A stretch of 64,000 nt of DNA from Roseisolibacter agri. Its GTDB lineage: Bacteria; Gemmatimonadota; Gemmatimonadetes; Gemmatimonadales; Gemmatimonadaceae. The DNA lies in the NCBI RefSeq assembly GCF_030159095.1, contig NZ_BRXS01000006.1, forward strand, positions 62,001 to 126,000, given 5' to 3'. The notes under the pieces are model-generated. The model did not search any database. It was not told the origin of the DNA and saw nothing but the letters and a program-made list of their open reading frames with translations. The translations under genes and the position numbers were made by a program. Every line of letters begins with the position of its first letter. Within the stretch, counting starts at the first letter, position 1. Positions 44,182 to 53,159 of this stretch are shown here, piece after piece.

Positions 44182-45228
44182 TCAGCCGCCGACTTCCGAG
44201 AGCGCGCGCAGCCCGCCGATGCGCCGCGTCAGCAGCGCGTGCTCGAGCGGCTTCCCCGCCAGCGCCTCGTGCACCAGGGGTCCGAGCGGCCGCCCCGCGC
44301 GCAGCGCGTCGCGCAGCCCGACCTCGTGGTCGCCGTACAGGCACGTGCGCAGCCGGCCGTCGGCGGTGAGCCGCACGCGGTTGCACGAGCCGCAGTAGGT
44401 GTGCGTCATCGGCGTGATGACGCCGACGCTGCCGGCCGCCCCCGCGAAACGGTGATACGCCGCCGGTCCGTTCCCGCGCGCCGGGGCCCCGCCCGCCTGC
44501 AGCGGCCGGCCGAGCGTGCGGCCCATCGCCGACAGGCGCGCGAGCACGTCGTCGGAGGGCACCACGAGCGCGAGGGGATCGCGCCCCGTCGCCGCCTCCA
44601 TCTCCGCCAGCTCGCCGACCGGCATCAGCTCGATGAATCGCACGTGCCACGGGCGGTCGAGCGTGAGCGCGGCGAGCATCTCCAGCTCGTCGTCGTTGCG
44701 CCCAGCGATGACGACGACGTTGATCTTGATGGGCGCGAGCCCCGCCGCCTGCGCGGCCTCGAGCGCGGCGATCGGGTCGAACGGCTCGCGGCGGCGCGCC
44801 AGCTCGGCGATGCGCTCCGGGCGCAGCGAGTCGACGCTCACGTTCACGCGGTCGAGCCCCGCGCGCCGCAGGTCGTCGGCGATCGGCGCCAGCCGCGTCC
44901 CGTTGGTCGACAGCGAGAGATCCTCGATCGCCGCGACCTCGCGCAGCCGCGCCACGAGGTCGACGAGCCCGGGGCGCAGCGTCGGCTCGCCGCCCGTGAG
45001 TCGCACGCGCCGCAGGCCGAGCGGAGCCAGCTCGCGCACCACCTGCACGATCTCGTCGTCGGTGAGCAGCGTCTCGCGCGGCAGCCACGGCAGCCCCGCC
45101 AGCGGCATGCAGTAGACGCAGCGGAAGTTGCACCGGTCCGTGACCGAGACGCGCAGGTACTCGATGCGCCGGCCATGCTGGTCGCGCAGCGCGCGCTCGA
45201 CGTCCGCGGCCGCGGCGGCGGCGATCAC
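44182..45228 (-). CDS. moaA: GTP 3',8-cyclase MoaA (radical SAM)
   Basis: MoaA starts molybdenum cofactor synthesis from GTP. The 348-residue protein has the radical SAM motif Cys33, 37 and 40 (DRCNFRCVYCMP), RLTGGEPTLRPGL and SLSTNGTRL. The second C-terminal cluster motif is THTYCGSCNRVRLTADGRLRTCLYG. It ends in the Gly-Gly (LSEVGG) needed by MoaA. The start is GTG at 45228, overlapping the moaE stop (GTGA). moaC is not in the window. Confidence 0.95.
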   Translation of the reverse strand: MIAAAAAADVERALRDQHGRRIEYLRVSVTDRCNFRCVYCMPLAGLPWLPRETLLTDDEIVQVVRELAPLGLRRVRLTGGEPTLRPGLVDLVARLREVAAIEDLSLSTNGTRLAPIADDLRRAGLDRVNVSVDSLRPERIAELARRREPFDPIAALEAAQAAGLAPIKINVVVIAGRNDDELEMLAALTLDRPWHVRFIELMPVGELAEMEAATGRDPLALVVPSDDVLARLSAMGRTLGRPLQAGGAPARGNGPAAYHRFAGAAGSVGVITPMTHTYCGSCNRVRLTADGRLRTCLYGDHEVGLRDALRAGRPLGPLVHEALAGKPLEHALLTRRIGGLRALSEVGG

Positions 45229-45716
45229 GGCGTGGCTCCGGTCGTCGGCGCGCCGGCGGCGCCCGCGGTCGACGCGTCCACCCAGGCGCGCGTGCCGTCG
45301 ACGTAGTGCTCGCGCTTCCAGATCGGCACGCGCGCCTTGATGGCCTCGATGGCGAAGCGGCAGGCGTCGAACGCGGGCGCGCGATGCGCATGCGCGACCG
45401 CGATGCCGACGCTGATCTCGCCGACCGCGAGCGTGCCGATGCGATGCTCGATGGCGATGCGCACGCCGGGCCACCGCTCCGCGGCCTCCGCGGCGATCGC
45501 GGCGAGCTCGGCGTCCGCCATGGGCTCGTACGCCGCGTAGTCGATGCCCGTCACCGCGCGCCCGGCGTTGTGGTCGCGTACCGCGCCGAGGAAGGCCGTC
45601 TGCGCGCCGGCCGTCTCGTGCGCGACGGCGTCCAGCAGCGCGGCGCCAGAGATCGGCGTGCGCACGAGGCGCCCGCTGACGGCCGCACTCACCGCGACGC
45701 GTGACACCAGCGTCAT
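45225..45716 (-). CDS. moaE: Molybdopterin synthase catalytic subunit MoaE
   Basis: MoaE moves sulfur from MoaD to precursor Z, forming molybdopterin. The 163-residue protein has GAQTAFLGAVRDHNAGRAVTGIDYAAYEPMA, the EHRIGTLAVGEISVGIAVA strand and the lysine-bearing FAIEAIKARVPIWKREHYVDG. An Ala/Thr-rich tail follows. ATG at 45716 overlaps the moaD stop by 4 bases, and the stop overlaps the moaA start. Confidence 0.95.
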   Translation of the reverse strand: MTLVSRVAVSAAVSGRLVRTPISGAALLDAVAHETAGAQTAFLGAVRDHNAGRAVTGIDYAAYEPMADAELAAIAAEAAERWPGVRIAIEHRIGTLAVGEISVGIAVAHAHRAPAFDACRFAIEAIKARVPIWKREHYVDGTRAWVDASTAGAAGAPTTGATP

Positions 45717-45955
45717 CCGCCCGCGACCGGCGGCAGCAGCGCGACCTCGTCGCCGTCGGCGAGCGCGGTGGCCGGCGCGGCCCAGCGCGCGTTCACCGCG
45801 AGCATGGGCGCGGGCGGCAGCGCGACGGCGCCGGGGCGCGCGCGCAGCGCGGTCACGACGTCGGCGGCCGTCGCGCCGGCGGGCAGCTCCAGCGGCAGCG
45901 GGCCCGGTCCGAGTGCGTCGGCATAAGAGGCGAAGAGCAGCACACTTACGCGCAT
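45713..45955 (-). CDS. moaD: Molybdopterin synthase sulfur carrier subunit MoaD
   Basis: The 80-residue ubiquitin-like protein starts MRVSVLLFASYADALG and ends ALLPPVAGG; the C-terminal Gly-Gly is the thiocarboxylate site. DGDEVALLPP is the usual last strand. The ATG at 45955 is only 6 bases from a TATGTT -10 element, so the mRNA may be leaderless. A longer frame to 46054 crosses a hairpin and was rejected. Confidence 0.9.
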   Translation of the reverse strand: MRVSVLLFASYADALGPGPLPLELPAGATAADVVTALRARPGAVALPPAPMLAVNARWAAPATALADGDEVALLPPVAGG

Positions 45956-45961
45956 GCGCGC

Positions 45962-45967
45962 AACATA
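45962..45967 (-). promoter_or_regulatory. -10 element for moaDEA (leaderless)
   Basis: TATGTT lies 6 bases before the moaD ATG, with no good -35 and no Shine-Dalgarno sequence. The spacing puts the transcription start at the ATG. Evidence is the element plus its match to the layout at yceD and ispD. Confidence 0.4.
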
Positions 45968-45988
45968 ATCGCGGGTCGGGAATGCGAC

Positions 45989-46016
45989 ACGGCCCCGCGC
46001 GGGTGCGCGGGGCCGT
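45989..46016. terminator. Hairpin between the HU gene and moaD
   Basis: Perfect 12-bp GC arms with a GGGT loop begin 59 bases after the HU stop. No T tract follows. It probably ends the HU transcript before the moa genes. Confidence 0.6.
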
Positions 46017-46074
46017 ACGTCGTGATCCGTGCGTTTCAGCAGTTCGAGCGACACACCGGACGCTCACTGCGCGC

Positions 46075-46428
46075 TCACTCGGCGCCTTCGTGCTCGTAGT
46101 CGTGCAGGTCGCTGTCGTGCAGCTCGCTGATGTCGATCCCCGCCACCAGCGCCCGCAGCTCCTTCGAGGGCTTGAACACCGGGACCGGACGGGCGGACAC
46201 CTCCACCGGGGATCCCGTGCGCGGGTTGCGCGCCATCCGCGTCTTGCGCTGCCGGATCTTGAAGGTGCCGAACCCGCGGACCTCGATGTTGCGCTGCTCG
46301 TGCAGCGCGTCCTTGATCGACTCGAGGAATGCGTCGACGACCCGCGCGCAATCCTTCTTCGAGATGGTCGGCCCGGCCGTGCGGGCAATGGACGCGGTCA
46401 CGCGCTCGACCAGGTCAGCTTTGGTCAT
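46075..46428 (-). CDS. HU/IHF family nucleoid protein with acidic tail
   Basis: The 117-residue protein is a DNABII DNA-bending protein. It has MTKADLVERVTASI, the core IEVRGFGTFKIRQRKTRMARNPRTGSPVEV with the DNA-binding beta-arm (ARNPRTG), and PVFKPSKELRALV. HU and IHF are usually about 90-100 residues. Here residues 96-117 add an acidic, His-containing tail (ISELHDSDLHDYEHEGAE), unusual for this basic family. The gene has a near-consensus promoter about 60 bases upstream. HU versus IHF cannot be settled by eye. Confidence 0.93.
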   Translation of the reverse strand: MTKADLVERVTASIARTAGPTISKKDCARVVDAFLESIKDALHEQRNIEVRGFGTFKIRQRKTRMARNPRTGSPVEVSARPVPVFKPSKELRALVAGIDISELHDSDLHDYEHEGAE

Positions 46429-46495
46429 CAGGGTGCTCTCGAAGTCAGACGAACCTGCCGCGCGCCGGCCCGAGCCCGCACACGCTCCGACCCCG

Positions 46496-46524
46496 ATATT
46501 AGGAGCTTACTCATTGTGTGTCAA
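46496..46524 (-). promoter_or_regulatory. Near-consensus sigma-70 promoter of the HU gene
   Basis: A perfect -35 TTGACA (46519-46524) and a -10 TAATAT (46496-46501) are separated by exactly 17 bases, between the carA stop and the HU gene. This is the best promoter in the window. The predicted leader is about 60 bases. Confidence 0.85.
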
Positions 46525-46533
46525 CCGCTTGGC

Positions 46534-47652
46534 TCACTTCTGCCCGCTTGCCGCGCGGGCCCGGACGGTGGCCAGGAAGCGGTCGAAGAGCGGGCGCGCG
46601 TCGTGCGGACCGGGCGCCGCCTCGGGGTGGTACTGGACGCCGAAGATGGGCAGCTCGCGGTGCGCCAGCCCCTCCACCGACCCGTCGTTCAGGTTCACGT
46701 GCGTGACCTCCAGCGCCGGCGCTCCCTCGACGCCCTCGGCCGAGCCCGCCACGGCGAAGCCGTGGTTCTGCGACGTGATGATGACGTGGCCCGTCGCCAG
46801 CTCCTGCACCGGATGGTTCCCGCCCCGGTGGCCGTAGGGCATCTTCAGCGTCCGGCCACCGAAGGTAAGCCCGAGCAGCTGATGGCCCAGGCAGATGCCG
46901 AACATCGGCACCTCGGCGTCCGCGATCGCCCGGATGTTGGCCGGCGCGTACTCGACGGCCTCGGGGTCGCCCGGGCCGTTCGACAGGAACACCCCGTCCG
47001 GCTGGTACGCCAGGACGTCCTCCGCCGGCGTATCCGACGGGACGACCGTGATCCGGCACCCCTGCTCCTCGAACAGGCGCAGGATGTTGCGCTTGATGCC
47101 GAAGTCGTACGCCACGATGTGCTGCGGCGCCTGCGGGTTGCCCCAGACGTACGGCTGCTTCGTGCTGACGCGCGTGGCGAGGTCCAGCCCCTCCATCGAT
47201 GGGCAGGCGTCGAGCGCCGCCAGCACCTCGGCCGACGGCTCGTCGCCGGCGGCGATGGCGCCGCGCATCACGCCCACGGTGCGCAGGTGGCGCGTCAGGC
47301 GCCGCGTGTCGACCTCGGTGAGGATCGGCACGCCCGCGGCGCCGAGCCAGCTCGCGAGGTCGCCGCTGGCGCGCCAGTTCGAGTGGACGGGCGACAGCTC
47401 GCGCATCACGACGCCCGCGATCTGCGGCTGCGCCGACTCCGGATCCTCGGCGTTCACGCCGTAGTTCCCGATCATGGGCGCGGTCATGACCACCACCTGG
47501 CCGCGGTACGAGGGGTCGGTGAAGACCTCCTGGTACCCCGTCATGTTGGTCGTGAAGACGACCTCGGCCACGGAGAGCGCCGACTGGCCGATCAGCTGGC
47601 CGCGAAAAAGGGTCCCGTCCTCGAGGAGGAGGAACCCTGGAGTCTTCTGCAC
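46534..47652 (-). CDS. carA: Carbamoyl-phosphate synthase small subunit
   Basis: CarA supplies ammonia from glutamine to CarB for arginine and pyrimidine synthesis. The 372-residue protein has the N-terminal domain (LEDGTLFRGQLIG, VVFTTNMTGYQEVFTDPSY, GNYGVN) and the amidotransferase triad: Cys in PMFGICLGHQLLGL, His and Glu in FGVQYHPEAAPGPHD. The start is GTG (QKTPGFLLLEDG). carB is not in the window. It lies downstream of secG, 64 bases apart. Confidence 0.97.
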   Translation of the reverse strand: MQKTPGFLLLEDGTLFRGQLIGQSALSVAEVVFTTNMTGYQEVFTDPSYRGQVVVMTAPMIGNYGVNAEDPESAQPQIAGVVMRELSPVHSNWRASGDLASWLGAAGVPILTEVDTRRLTRHLRTVGVMRGAIAAGDEPSAEVLAALDACPSMEGLDLATRVSTKQPYVWGNPQAPQHIVAYDFGIKRNILRLFEEQGCRITVVPSDTPAEDVLAYQPDGVFLSNGPGDPEAVEYAPANIRAIADAEVPMFGICLGHQLLGLTFGGRTLKMPYGHRGGNHPVQELATGHVIITSQNHGFAVAGSAEGVEGAPALEVTHVNLNDGSVEGLAHRELPIFGVQYHPEAAPGPHDARPLFDRFLATVRARAASGQK

Positions 47653-47716
47653 GGGCGGGCGGGTTGCGAGCGGAGAACGAGGCGCGGTCCGGGCGTGGAC
47701 CGCGCCGCGGAACCGA

Positions 47717-48136
47717 TCACGGACGGGGCGCCGGCGTCGTCGGGGCGGCGGGCGCCTTGGTGCCAGTGGCCGGCTGCTGGCCGGCGGGCGTCAGCGGGAC
47801 CGCCGGAGCGGCGCCGGCGGGCGCGTTGGGCGAGGCGGGCGCCGCCTGCGTGGCGGGCGCGGTGCCGAACGAGCGGTCGAGCACCGACTCCGGCGTGCGG
47901 CCGCGCGAGCCGGCCAGCTGCAGGATGAACGCGAGCCCGACGAAGATCCCGCCGGCCCACCAGCTCGTCTTCGTGAGCAGGTTGCCCGCCTGCCGGCTCC
48001 CGATCACCGACTCGGCCGCCGACGAGGCGCCGCCGAAGCTCGCCGCGAGCCCGCCGCCCTTGCCCGACTGCAGCAGGATCGCGGCGATGAGGACGAGCGC
48101 GTCGAGGATCAGCAGGACGAAGAGGAACGTGTACAT
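47717..48136 (-). CDS. secG: Protein translocase subunit SecG
   Basis: SecG assists the SecYEG channel. The 139-residue protein has two membrane helices (FLFVLLILDALVLIAAILL and WWAGGIFVGLAFILQLAG) joined by the conserved LQSGKGGGLAASFGG and LTKTSW loop. A 50-residue Ala/Pro-rich tail extends it past the usual 75-110 residues. Its ATG at 48136 was preferred to a longer frame. tpiA precedes secG, a common order. It has its own promoter. Confidence 0.93.
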   Translation of the reverse strand: MYTFLFVLLILDALVLIAAILLQSGKGGGLAASFGGASSAAESVIGSRQAGNLLTKTSWWAGGIFVGLAFILQLAGSRGRTPESVLDRSFGTAPATQAAPASPNAPAGAAPAVPLTPAGQQPATGTKAPAAPTTPAPRP

Positions 48137-48203
48137 CGCGCGGCGGGCGAGGAGAGGGCGGGAGGCGGCGCGCCGTGGACGCACTGGCGCACGCAAGCTC
48201 CGA

Positions 48204-48232
48204 ATATCACAGGAGTTAGGCGCCGGGGTCAA
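48204..48232 (-). promoter_or_regulatory. Promoter of secG-carA
   Basis: A -35 TTGACC (48227-48232) and a -10 TGATAT (48204-48209) with a 17-base spacer lie between the tpiA stop and secG. The predicted leader is about 60 bases. Confidence 0.6.
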
Positions 48233-48259
48233 GGGCGCCGCCCACCCGCAGCTCCCCGT

Positions 48260-49009
48260 CTACTCCGTGACGATCGCCGCCCAGTTCCCCGCGTCGAGGC
48301 TCGCGCCACCCACCAGCAGCCCGTCGATGTCGGGCGCCTGCAGGAGGAGCTTCGCGTTCCCGCGATTGACGCTGCCGCCGTACAGGATGGGCATCGTCAG
48401 CGCGCGGTCGCCGACGCGTTCGCGCAGCCAGCGCCGGATGGCGCCGTGCACGGTCGACGCGTCCTGCGGCGTCGCGGTGCGCCCCGTGCCGATGGCCCAC
48501 ACCGGCTCGTAGGCGATCAGCGCGTTCCCCGCGTGGTGCGCGTCGAGCAGCGAGAGCCCGGCCTCCAGCTGGCGGAGCACGACCTCCTCGGTCTGCCCGG
48601 CCTCGCGCTCCTCCAGCTTCTCCCCGACGCACAGCATCGGGATCAGCCCCGCGCGGACGACCAGCTCGCACTTCTTGGCGGACTGCTCGTCGGTTTCGCC
48701 GAACACGTGCCGGCGCTCCGAGTGGCCCACGAGCACGAGGCGGGCGCCCGCGTCGCGGGCCATGCCGACGGACGTCTCGCCCGTGAAGGCGCCCGAGGCC
48801 TCGTGGTGGACGTTCTGCACGCCGACGAGGATCTCGTGGCGGTCCTGCAGCTGCTCCTGCACCGCGTGCAGCGTGAGCGCCGGCGGGAAGAAGGCGAGCG
48901 TGCGGTCGGACGACCGCGGCACCTGCTGGAGGAACTCGCGCAGGAACGCGCGCGCCTCCGTCGGGCCGTGGTTCATCTTCCAGTTGGCGGCGAAGATCGG
49001 CTTCAGCAT
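48260..49009 (-). CDS. tpiA: Triosephosphate isomerase
   Basis: TpiA interconverts dihydroxyacetone phosphate and glyceraldehyde 3-phosphate. The 249-residue barrel has Lys11 (FAANWKMNHG), His96 (LVGHSERRHVFGE) and catalytic Glu168 (AYEPVWAIGTGRTATP), followed by YGGSVN for phosphate. The length is standard. It lies 13 bases after pgk, completing gap-pgk-tpiA. Confidence 0.98.
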   Translation of the reverse strand: MLKPIFAANWKMNHGPTEARAFLREFLQQVPRSSDRTLAFFPPALTLHAVQEQLQDRHEILVGVQNVHHEASGAFTGETSVGMARDAGARLVLVGHSERRHVFGETDEQSAKKCELVVRAGLIPMLCVGEKLEEREAGQTEEVVLRQLEAGLSLLDAHHAGNALIAYEPVWAIGTGRTATPQDASTVHGAIRRWLRERVGDRALTMPILYGGSVNRGNAKLLLQAPDIDGLLVGGASLDAGNWAAIVTE

Positions 49010-49022
49010 CGCGAGTGACTCC

Positions 49023-50219
49023 TCAGGCGTCGTCCAGTGCCGCCACGCCGGGCAGCTCCTTCCCTTCCAGGAACTCCAGCGAGGCGCCGCCGCCGGTCGA
49101 GACGTGCGTCACCTGGTCCTCCAGCCCCGCCTGCGCGATCGCGGCGGCCGAGTCGCCGCCGCCGACGATCGTCGTGGCGCCGGCGCGCGTCGCGTCCACC
49201 AGCGCGTGCGCGACGCCCAGCGTGCCGCGGTCGAACGGCGGCGTCTCGAAGACGCCCATCGGGCCGTTCCAGAGCACCGTCTTCGCGCCGCGCACCAGCG
49301 CCCCGTACTCGGCCACCGTGCGCGGGCCGACGTCGAACATCGCCTCGTCGGCGCCGACGCCGTCACGCGCCACGGTGCGCGACGGGGCTCCTTCCTTCAG
49401 CTCCGTCGCGACCTCCGCGTCGCTCGGCAGCACGAGCTTGTCGCCGGCGCTCGCCAGCAGCTCGCGCGCGAGGTCCACGCGGTCCGGCTCGACGAGCGAC
49501 TTGCCCGTCTCGAGCCCCATCGCGCGGAAGAAGGTGTTGCCCATCGCGCCGCCGATGAGCATGTGATCGACCTTCGGCAGGAGCGCGCTGATGACGTCGA
49601 GCTTCCCCGAGATCTTCGCGCCGCCGAGGATCGCGACGAACGGCCGCTTCGGCTCGGCCAGCGCGCGCCCGAGGTACGCGAGCTCCTTCTCCATCAGCAG
49701 GCCGGCGACCGCGGGGCGCAGGTGGCGCGCGACGCCTTCCGTGGACGCGTGCGCGCGGTGCGCCGCTCCGAACGCGTCGTTGACGTAGACGTCGCCCAGC
49801 TGCGCCATCTCGCGCGCCAGCGCGTCGTCGTTCGTCTCCTCGCCCGGGAGGAAGCGCGTGTTCTCGAGCAGCACGACGGCGCCTAGTGCCGCCTCCTCGG
49901 TCGTGCGGCGCGCGTAGTCGCCCACCGTGCTGCGCACGAAGGTGACCTTCGGCCCCTCCAGCAGCTGCGCGAGGTGCGTCGCGACCGGGAACAGCGAGTA
50001 GCGGTCGTCCGGCGCGCCTTTCGGGCGGCCGAGGTGCGACATGAGGATCACGCGCGCGCCGCGCTCCAGCAGCGCGTGGATCGTGGGAAGCGCGGCGCGG
50101 ATGCGCGTGTCGTCGCCCACCTGCCCGTTCTCGAGCGGGACGTTGAAGTCGACACGGACGAGCGCGCGCTTCCCCTGCAGCTCGTCGTCGCGCAGGTCGC
50201 GGATGGTCTTCTTGTTCAT
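49023..50219 (-). CDS. pgk: Phosphoglycerate kinase
   Basis: Pgk makes ATP from 1,3-bisphosphoglycerate. The 398-residue protein has [54 protein letters not shown], and the nucleotide-site ending [40 protein letters not shown]. All are standard. The ATG is separated from gap by about 95 bases holding a strong hairpin, which may lower pgk expression relative to gap or protect the 3' end of gap. Confidence 0.98.
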   Translation of the reverse strand: MNKKTIRDLRDDELQGKRALVRVDFNVPLENGQVGDDTRIRAALPTIHALLERGARVILMSHLGRPKGAPDDRYSLFPVATHLAQLLEGPKVTFVRSTVGDYARRTTEEAALGAVVLLENTRFLPGEETNDDALAREMAQLGDVYVNDAFGAAHRAHASTEGVARHLRPAVAGLLMEKELAYLGRALAEPKRPFVAILGGAKISGKLDVISALLPKVDHMLIGGAMGNTFFRAMGLETGKSLVEPDRVDLARELLASAGDKLVLPSDAEVATELKEGAPSRTVARDGVGADEAMFDVGPRTVAEYGALVRGAKTVLWNGPMGVFETPPFDRGTLGVAHALVDATRAGATTIVGGGDSAAAIAQAGLEDQVTHVSTGGGASLEFLEGKELPGVAALDDA

Positions 50220-50265
50220 CGGGGCGGCTGGGGCAACGCGGGTGGTCGGAAGGGGCGCAAACGCC

Positions 50266-50303
50266 GACGGGGCGCGCCGGGGGAGACCCCGGCGCGCCCC
50301 GTC
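50266..50303 (-). terminator. 17-bp hairpin between gap and pgk
   Basis: Perfect 17-bp arms enclose a 4-base loop, starting 11 bases after the gap stop. On the minus strand GGCGTTTGCG follows, a poor T tract. It may act as a partial terminator or mRNA stabiliser in gap-pgk-tpiA. Confidence 0.65.
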
Positions 50304-50313
50304 CGCATCGCGC

Positions 50314-51327
50314 TCAGAGGCGGGCGCCGATGAAGCGGAGCAGGTCCACGCAGCGCGAGGAGTAGCCCCACTCGTTGTCGTACCAGCCCGAGACCTTCAC
50401 CATCGTCCCGTCGATGACGTTCGTGCTGAGCGAGTCGAGGATGCACGAGTGCGGGTTGCCGATGTAGTCGCTCGAGACGAGCGGCTCCTCGGTGTACGCG
50501 AGGATCCCCTGCAGCGGGCCGTTCTCCGCCGCCGCCTTGAACGCCGCGTTCACCTCGGCGATCGTCGTGCCGCGCTCGACCTCGACGGCCAGCTCGGTGA
50601 GCGAGACGTCGGGCGTCGGGACGCGGATCGCGATGCCGTCGATCTTCCCCTTCAGCTCGGGCAACACGAGCGACGTGGCCTTGGCCGCGCCCGTGCTGGT
50701 CGGGATGATCGACATCGCCGCCGCGCGCGCGCGGCGCAGGTCCTTGTGCGGCAGGTCGAGGATCGACTGGTCGTTGGTGTACGAGTGGATCGTCACCATC
50801 GTGCCGTGCCGGAAGCCGAAGCTGTCCTTGACGACCTTCACCATCGGCACGAGGCAGTTCGTCGTGCACGACGCGTTCGAGACGATGTGGTGCTTCGCGG
50901 CGTCGTACTTGTCGCTGTTGACGCCCATCACGATCGTCAGGTCCTCGCCCTTGGCCGGCGCGGAGATGATGACCTTCTTGGCGCCCGCCTGGATGTGCGC
51001 GCCCGCCTTGTCGGCGTCGGTGAAGCGGCCGGTCGACTCGAGCACGATGTCGACGCCGAGGTCCTTCCAGGGCAGCTTGCCCGGGTCCTTCTCGGCGAAG
51101 ATCTTCACCTCGTCGCCGTCGATCGTGATGCTCCCCTCGCCCGCCTCGACGTCGCCCTGGAAGGTGCGGTGCACCGAGTCGTACTTGAACAGGTGCGCGA
51201 GCGTCTTGGTGTCCGTGAGGTCGTTGACGGCGACGAAGTCGAGGTCGGCGACGCCCTGGAGCTTGGCGGCGCGGAGGACCTGGCGGCCGATGCGGCCGAA
51301 GCCGTTGATGCCGACGCGAATGGCCAT
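50314..51327 (-). CDS. gap: Glyceraldehyde-3-phosphate dehydrogenase
   Basis: Gap oxidises glyceraldehyde 3-phosphate with NAD and phosphate. The 337-residue protein starts [20 protein letters not shown] and has the catalytic Cys154 ([15 protein letters not shown]), HSYTNDQ and [15 protein letters not shown] near residue 35 suggests NAD preference. The ATG has an AGGAG ribosome-binding site. It is the first gene of the glycolytic cluster; comF precedes it. Confidence 0.98.
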   Translation of the reverse strand: MAIRVGINGFGRIGRQVLRAAKLQGVADLDFVAVNDLTDTKTLAHLFKYDSVHRTFQGDVEAGEGSITIDGDEVKIFAEKDPGKLPWKDLGVDIVLESTGRFTDADKAGAHIQAGAKKVIISAPAKGEDLTIVMGVNSDKYDAAKHHIVSNASCTTNCLVPMVKVVKDSFGFRHGTMVTIHSYTNDQSILDLPHKDLRRARAAAMSIIPTSTGAAKATSLVLPELKGKIDGIAIRVPTPDVSLTELAVEVERGTTIAEVNAAFKAAAENGPLQGILAYTEEPLVSSDYIGNPHSCILDSLSTNVIDGTMVKVSGWYDNEWGYSSRCVDLLRFIGARL

Positions 51328-51405
51328 CGCGGTGGATCTCCTGTCGAGGCGGACGGCCGGACATGCGGAGCGGCCCCGCGCGCGCCACCCCGGACGGGCG
51401 ACCGC

Positions 51406-52209
51406 TCAGGACCGTGCCCGGCCGAAGGTCACGTAGCTGACGATGCGCGCGCCGCCGTCGACGAGCGCGGCGGCGCAGGCGTTGAGCGTGCACGCGGTGG
51501 TCACCACGTCGTCCACCAGCACGACGTGCGTGCCGCGCAGCCTCGGACGGGCCGACTCCACCACCCCGAAGGCGCCGGCAACGTTGCGCAAACGGTCTGC
51601 CGGTGTCAACCGCGCCTGCGCCGCGGTGGACCGCGTGCGACGCAGCACGTCGTCCCACACGGGCACGCACCACGCCGGTGCGAGCGCGTTCGCAAGGAGC
51701 GTGCTCTGGTTGAAGCCGCGCTCCCGCTCGCGCTCGCGCGCGAGCGGCACGGGCACCAGCGCCGCGCGCTCGTCGCCCACGTCGCGCGGCCACTCGAGCG
51801 CCGCCATGCGGCGCGCCATCCCGGTCGCGACGGCGGGCCAGTCCTCGTACTTGCACGCGTGCACGAGCGCGCCGCCCGCGCCCTCGGGCACCCAGCAGAC
51901 CGAGCGCACCGCGCGCACGTACGGCGGCAGCAGGTCGCACCAGCGGCAGCGGCGTGGCTGCGCGGCCGCGGGCAGGTCGCGCACGCGGGTGGGATGCCCG
52001 CAGCGCTCGCACTGTGGATTGGCGAGGCGCGGCAGCGCGGCCCAGCAGCGGCCGCAGATGGGCTCCGCACGTCCACGCTCGACGGCGCGGCCGCACGCCG
52101 CGCAATGGCGCGGCAGCAGCAGGTCGAGGAACGCGTCCGTGACGGCGGCCGCGAGCGCGGCCGGCGCGCTCAGGACGATCCCGCGGGGCGCCCTCCGACG
52201 GCCGCCCAC
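51406..52209 (-). CDS. comF: ComF family phosphoribosyltransferase
   Basis: ComF-type proteins pair zinc-finger cysteines with a phosphoribosyltransferase domain and are linked to DNA uptake. Visible are CAACGRAVERG, CGRCW, CERCG and CRWC in the first 100 residues, HACKYEDWPAVATGMARRM, VPVPLARERERERGFNQSTLLA and the PRPP loop VVLVDDVVTTACTLNACA. The start is unclear: no ATG or TTG exists near the conserved part. I use GTG at 52209, which overlaps aroE by 40 bases; a CTG at 52173 overlapping the aroE stop by CTGA is the alternative. Confidence 0.85.
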   Translation of the reverse strand: MGGRRRAPRGIVLSAPAALAAAVTDAFLDLLLPRHCAACGRAVERGRAEPICGRCWAALPRLANPQCERCGHPTRVRDLPAAAQPRRCRWCDLLPPYVRAVRSVCWVPEGAGGALVHACKYEDWPAVATGMARRMAALEWPRDVGDERAALVPVPLARERERERGFNQSTLLANALAPAWCVPVWDDVLRRTRSTAAQARLTPADRLRNVAGAFGVVESARPRLRGTHVVLVDDVVTTACTLNACAAALVDGGARIVSYVTFGRARS

Positions 52210-53048
52210 ATCGCCTCGGTGTCGGGCGCGACGCCGAACCAGCGGACGAACGACGCCGCACCCTGCGCGATGAGCATCGGCAGTCCGTCGATCGCGCGGC
52301 GCCCGCTCGCGCGCACCGCGTGCACCCACCGGGTCTCGCCGGGGCGGTACACGAGGTCGAGCACGGCGGCGTCCGTGCCGAGCGCGGCGGGCGGCGCGGG
52401 GAGCACGTCGTCGGGGCGGATGCCCAGCGGCGTCGCGTTTACCACCAGCGTCGCCCGGTCGAGCGCATCGGCGAGCGCGTCGACCGCGTGCGCGACCGCG
52501 GGAAAGCGCTGCGTCAGCGCGTCGGCGCGCTCGCGGGTGCGCGACCACACGCGTACGCGCGCGTCCGGCCACGACTCCGCCGCCGCGAGCACCGCGGCCG
52601 CGGATCCGCCGGCGCCCAGCAGCGCGACGCGCTGACCGGCCGGCACCCGCCCGCCGAACAGCTGCCGCACCGATGCATCGACGCCCGCGACGTCGGTGTT
52701 GTCGCCCCAGAGCGCGCCGTCGAGCGTGCACCAGTAGGTGTTCACCGCGCCGACGCGCGCCGCGAGCGGCGTGCGCAGGTCGCAGCGTGCGGCCACGGCC
52801 TCCTTGTGCGGGAGCGTCACGTTCCCCGCCGCGCGCGCTGCGACCAGCGCGTCGAGCACGCCGGGCAGCGCGTGGGGCGCGACGTCCGCGGCCCGGTAGG
52901 TCAGCGGGATGCCGGCCGCGCGCAGCGCCGCGTTCTGGAAGCGCGGCGAGAGCGAGTGCGCGACCGGGTGGCCGAGGAGGACGAGCTGGCCGATCGCGCT
53001 CGGGACGTCGGGCTGGGCGGCGCTTGGCGGTGCGAGCGTGGCGGGCAT
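52170..53048 (-). CDS. aroE: Shikimate dehydrogenase
   Basis: AroE reduces 3-dehydroshikimate in aromatic amino-acid synthesis. The 292-residue protein has LGHPVAHSLSPRFQNAAL (shikimate site), GNVTLPHKEAVAA with the catalytic Lys, GDNTDVAGV with the Asp, and the NADPH loop LLGAGGSAAAVLAA, then VNATPLGIR. ATG at 53048 is used; a GTG at 53117 would add 23 residues and cannot be excluded. Its 3' end overlaps comF. Confidence 0.92.
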   Translation of the reverse strand: MPATLAPPSAAQPDVPSAIGQLVLLGHPVAHSLSPRFQNAALRAAGIPLTYRAADVAPHALPGVLDALVAARAAGNVTLPHKEAVAARCDLRTPLAARVGAVNTYWCTLDGALWGDNTDVAGVDASVRQLFGGRVPAGQRVALLGAGGSAAAVLAAAESWPDARVRVWSRTRERADALTQRFPAVAHAVDALADALDRATLVVNATPLGIRPDDVLPAPPAALGTDAAVLDLVYRPGETRWVHAVRASGRRAIDGLPMLIAQGAASFVRWFGVAPDTEAMWAAVGGRPAGSS

Positions 53049-53159
53049 CGGCGGCGGGTGAAGCGACGCCTCAACCTCGCCCGTCGGCGCGCGATCGGTG
53101 GGATCCGGCGGACGCACCGCGGTGTGCGGCGACGCGGTCGAAGGGCGAGGCGGCGCCGG

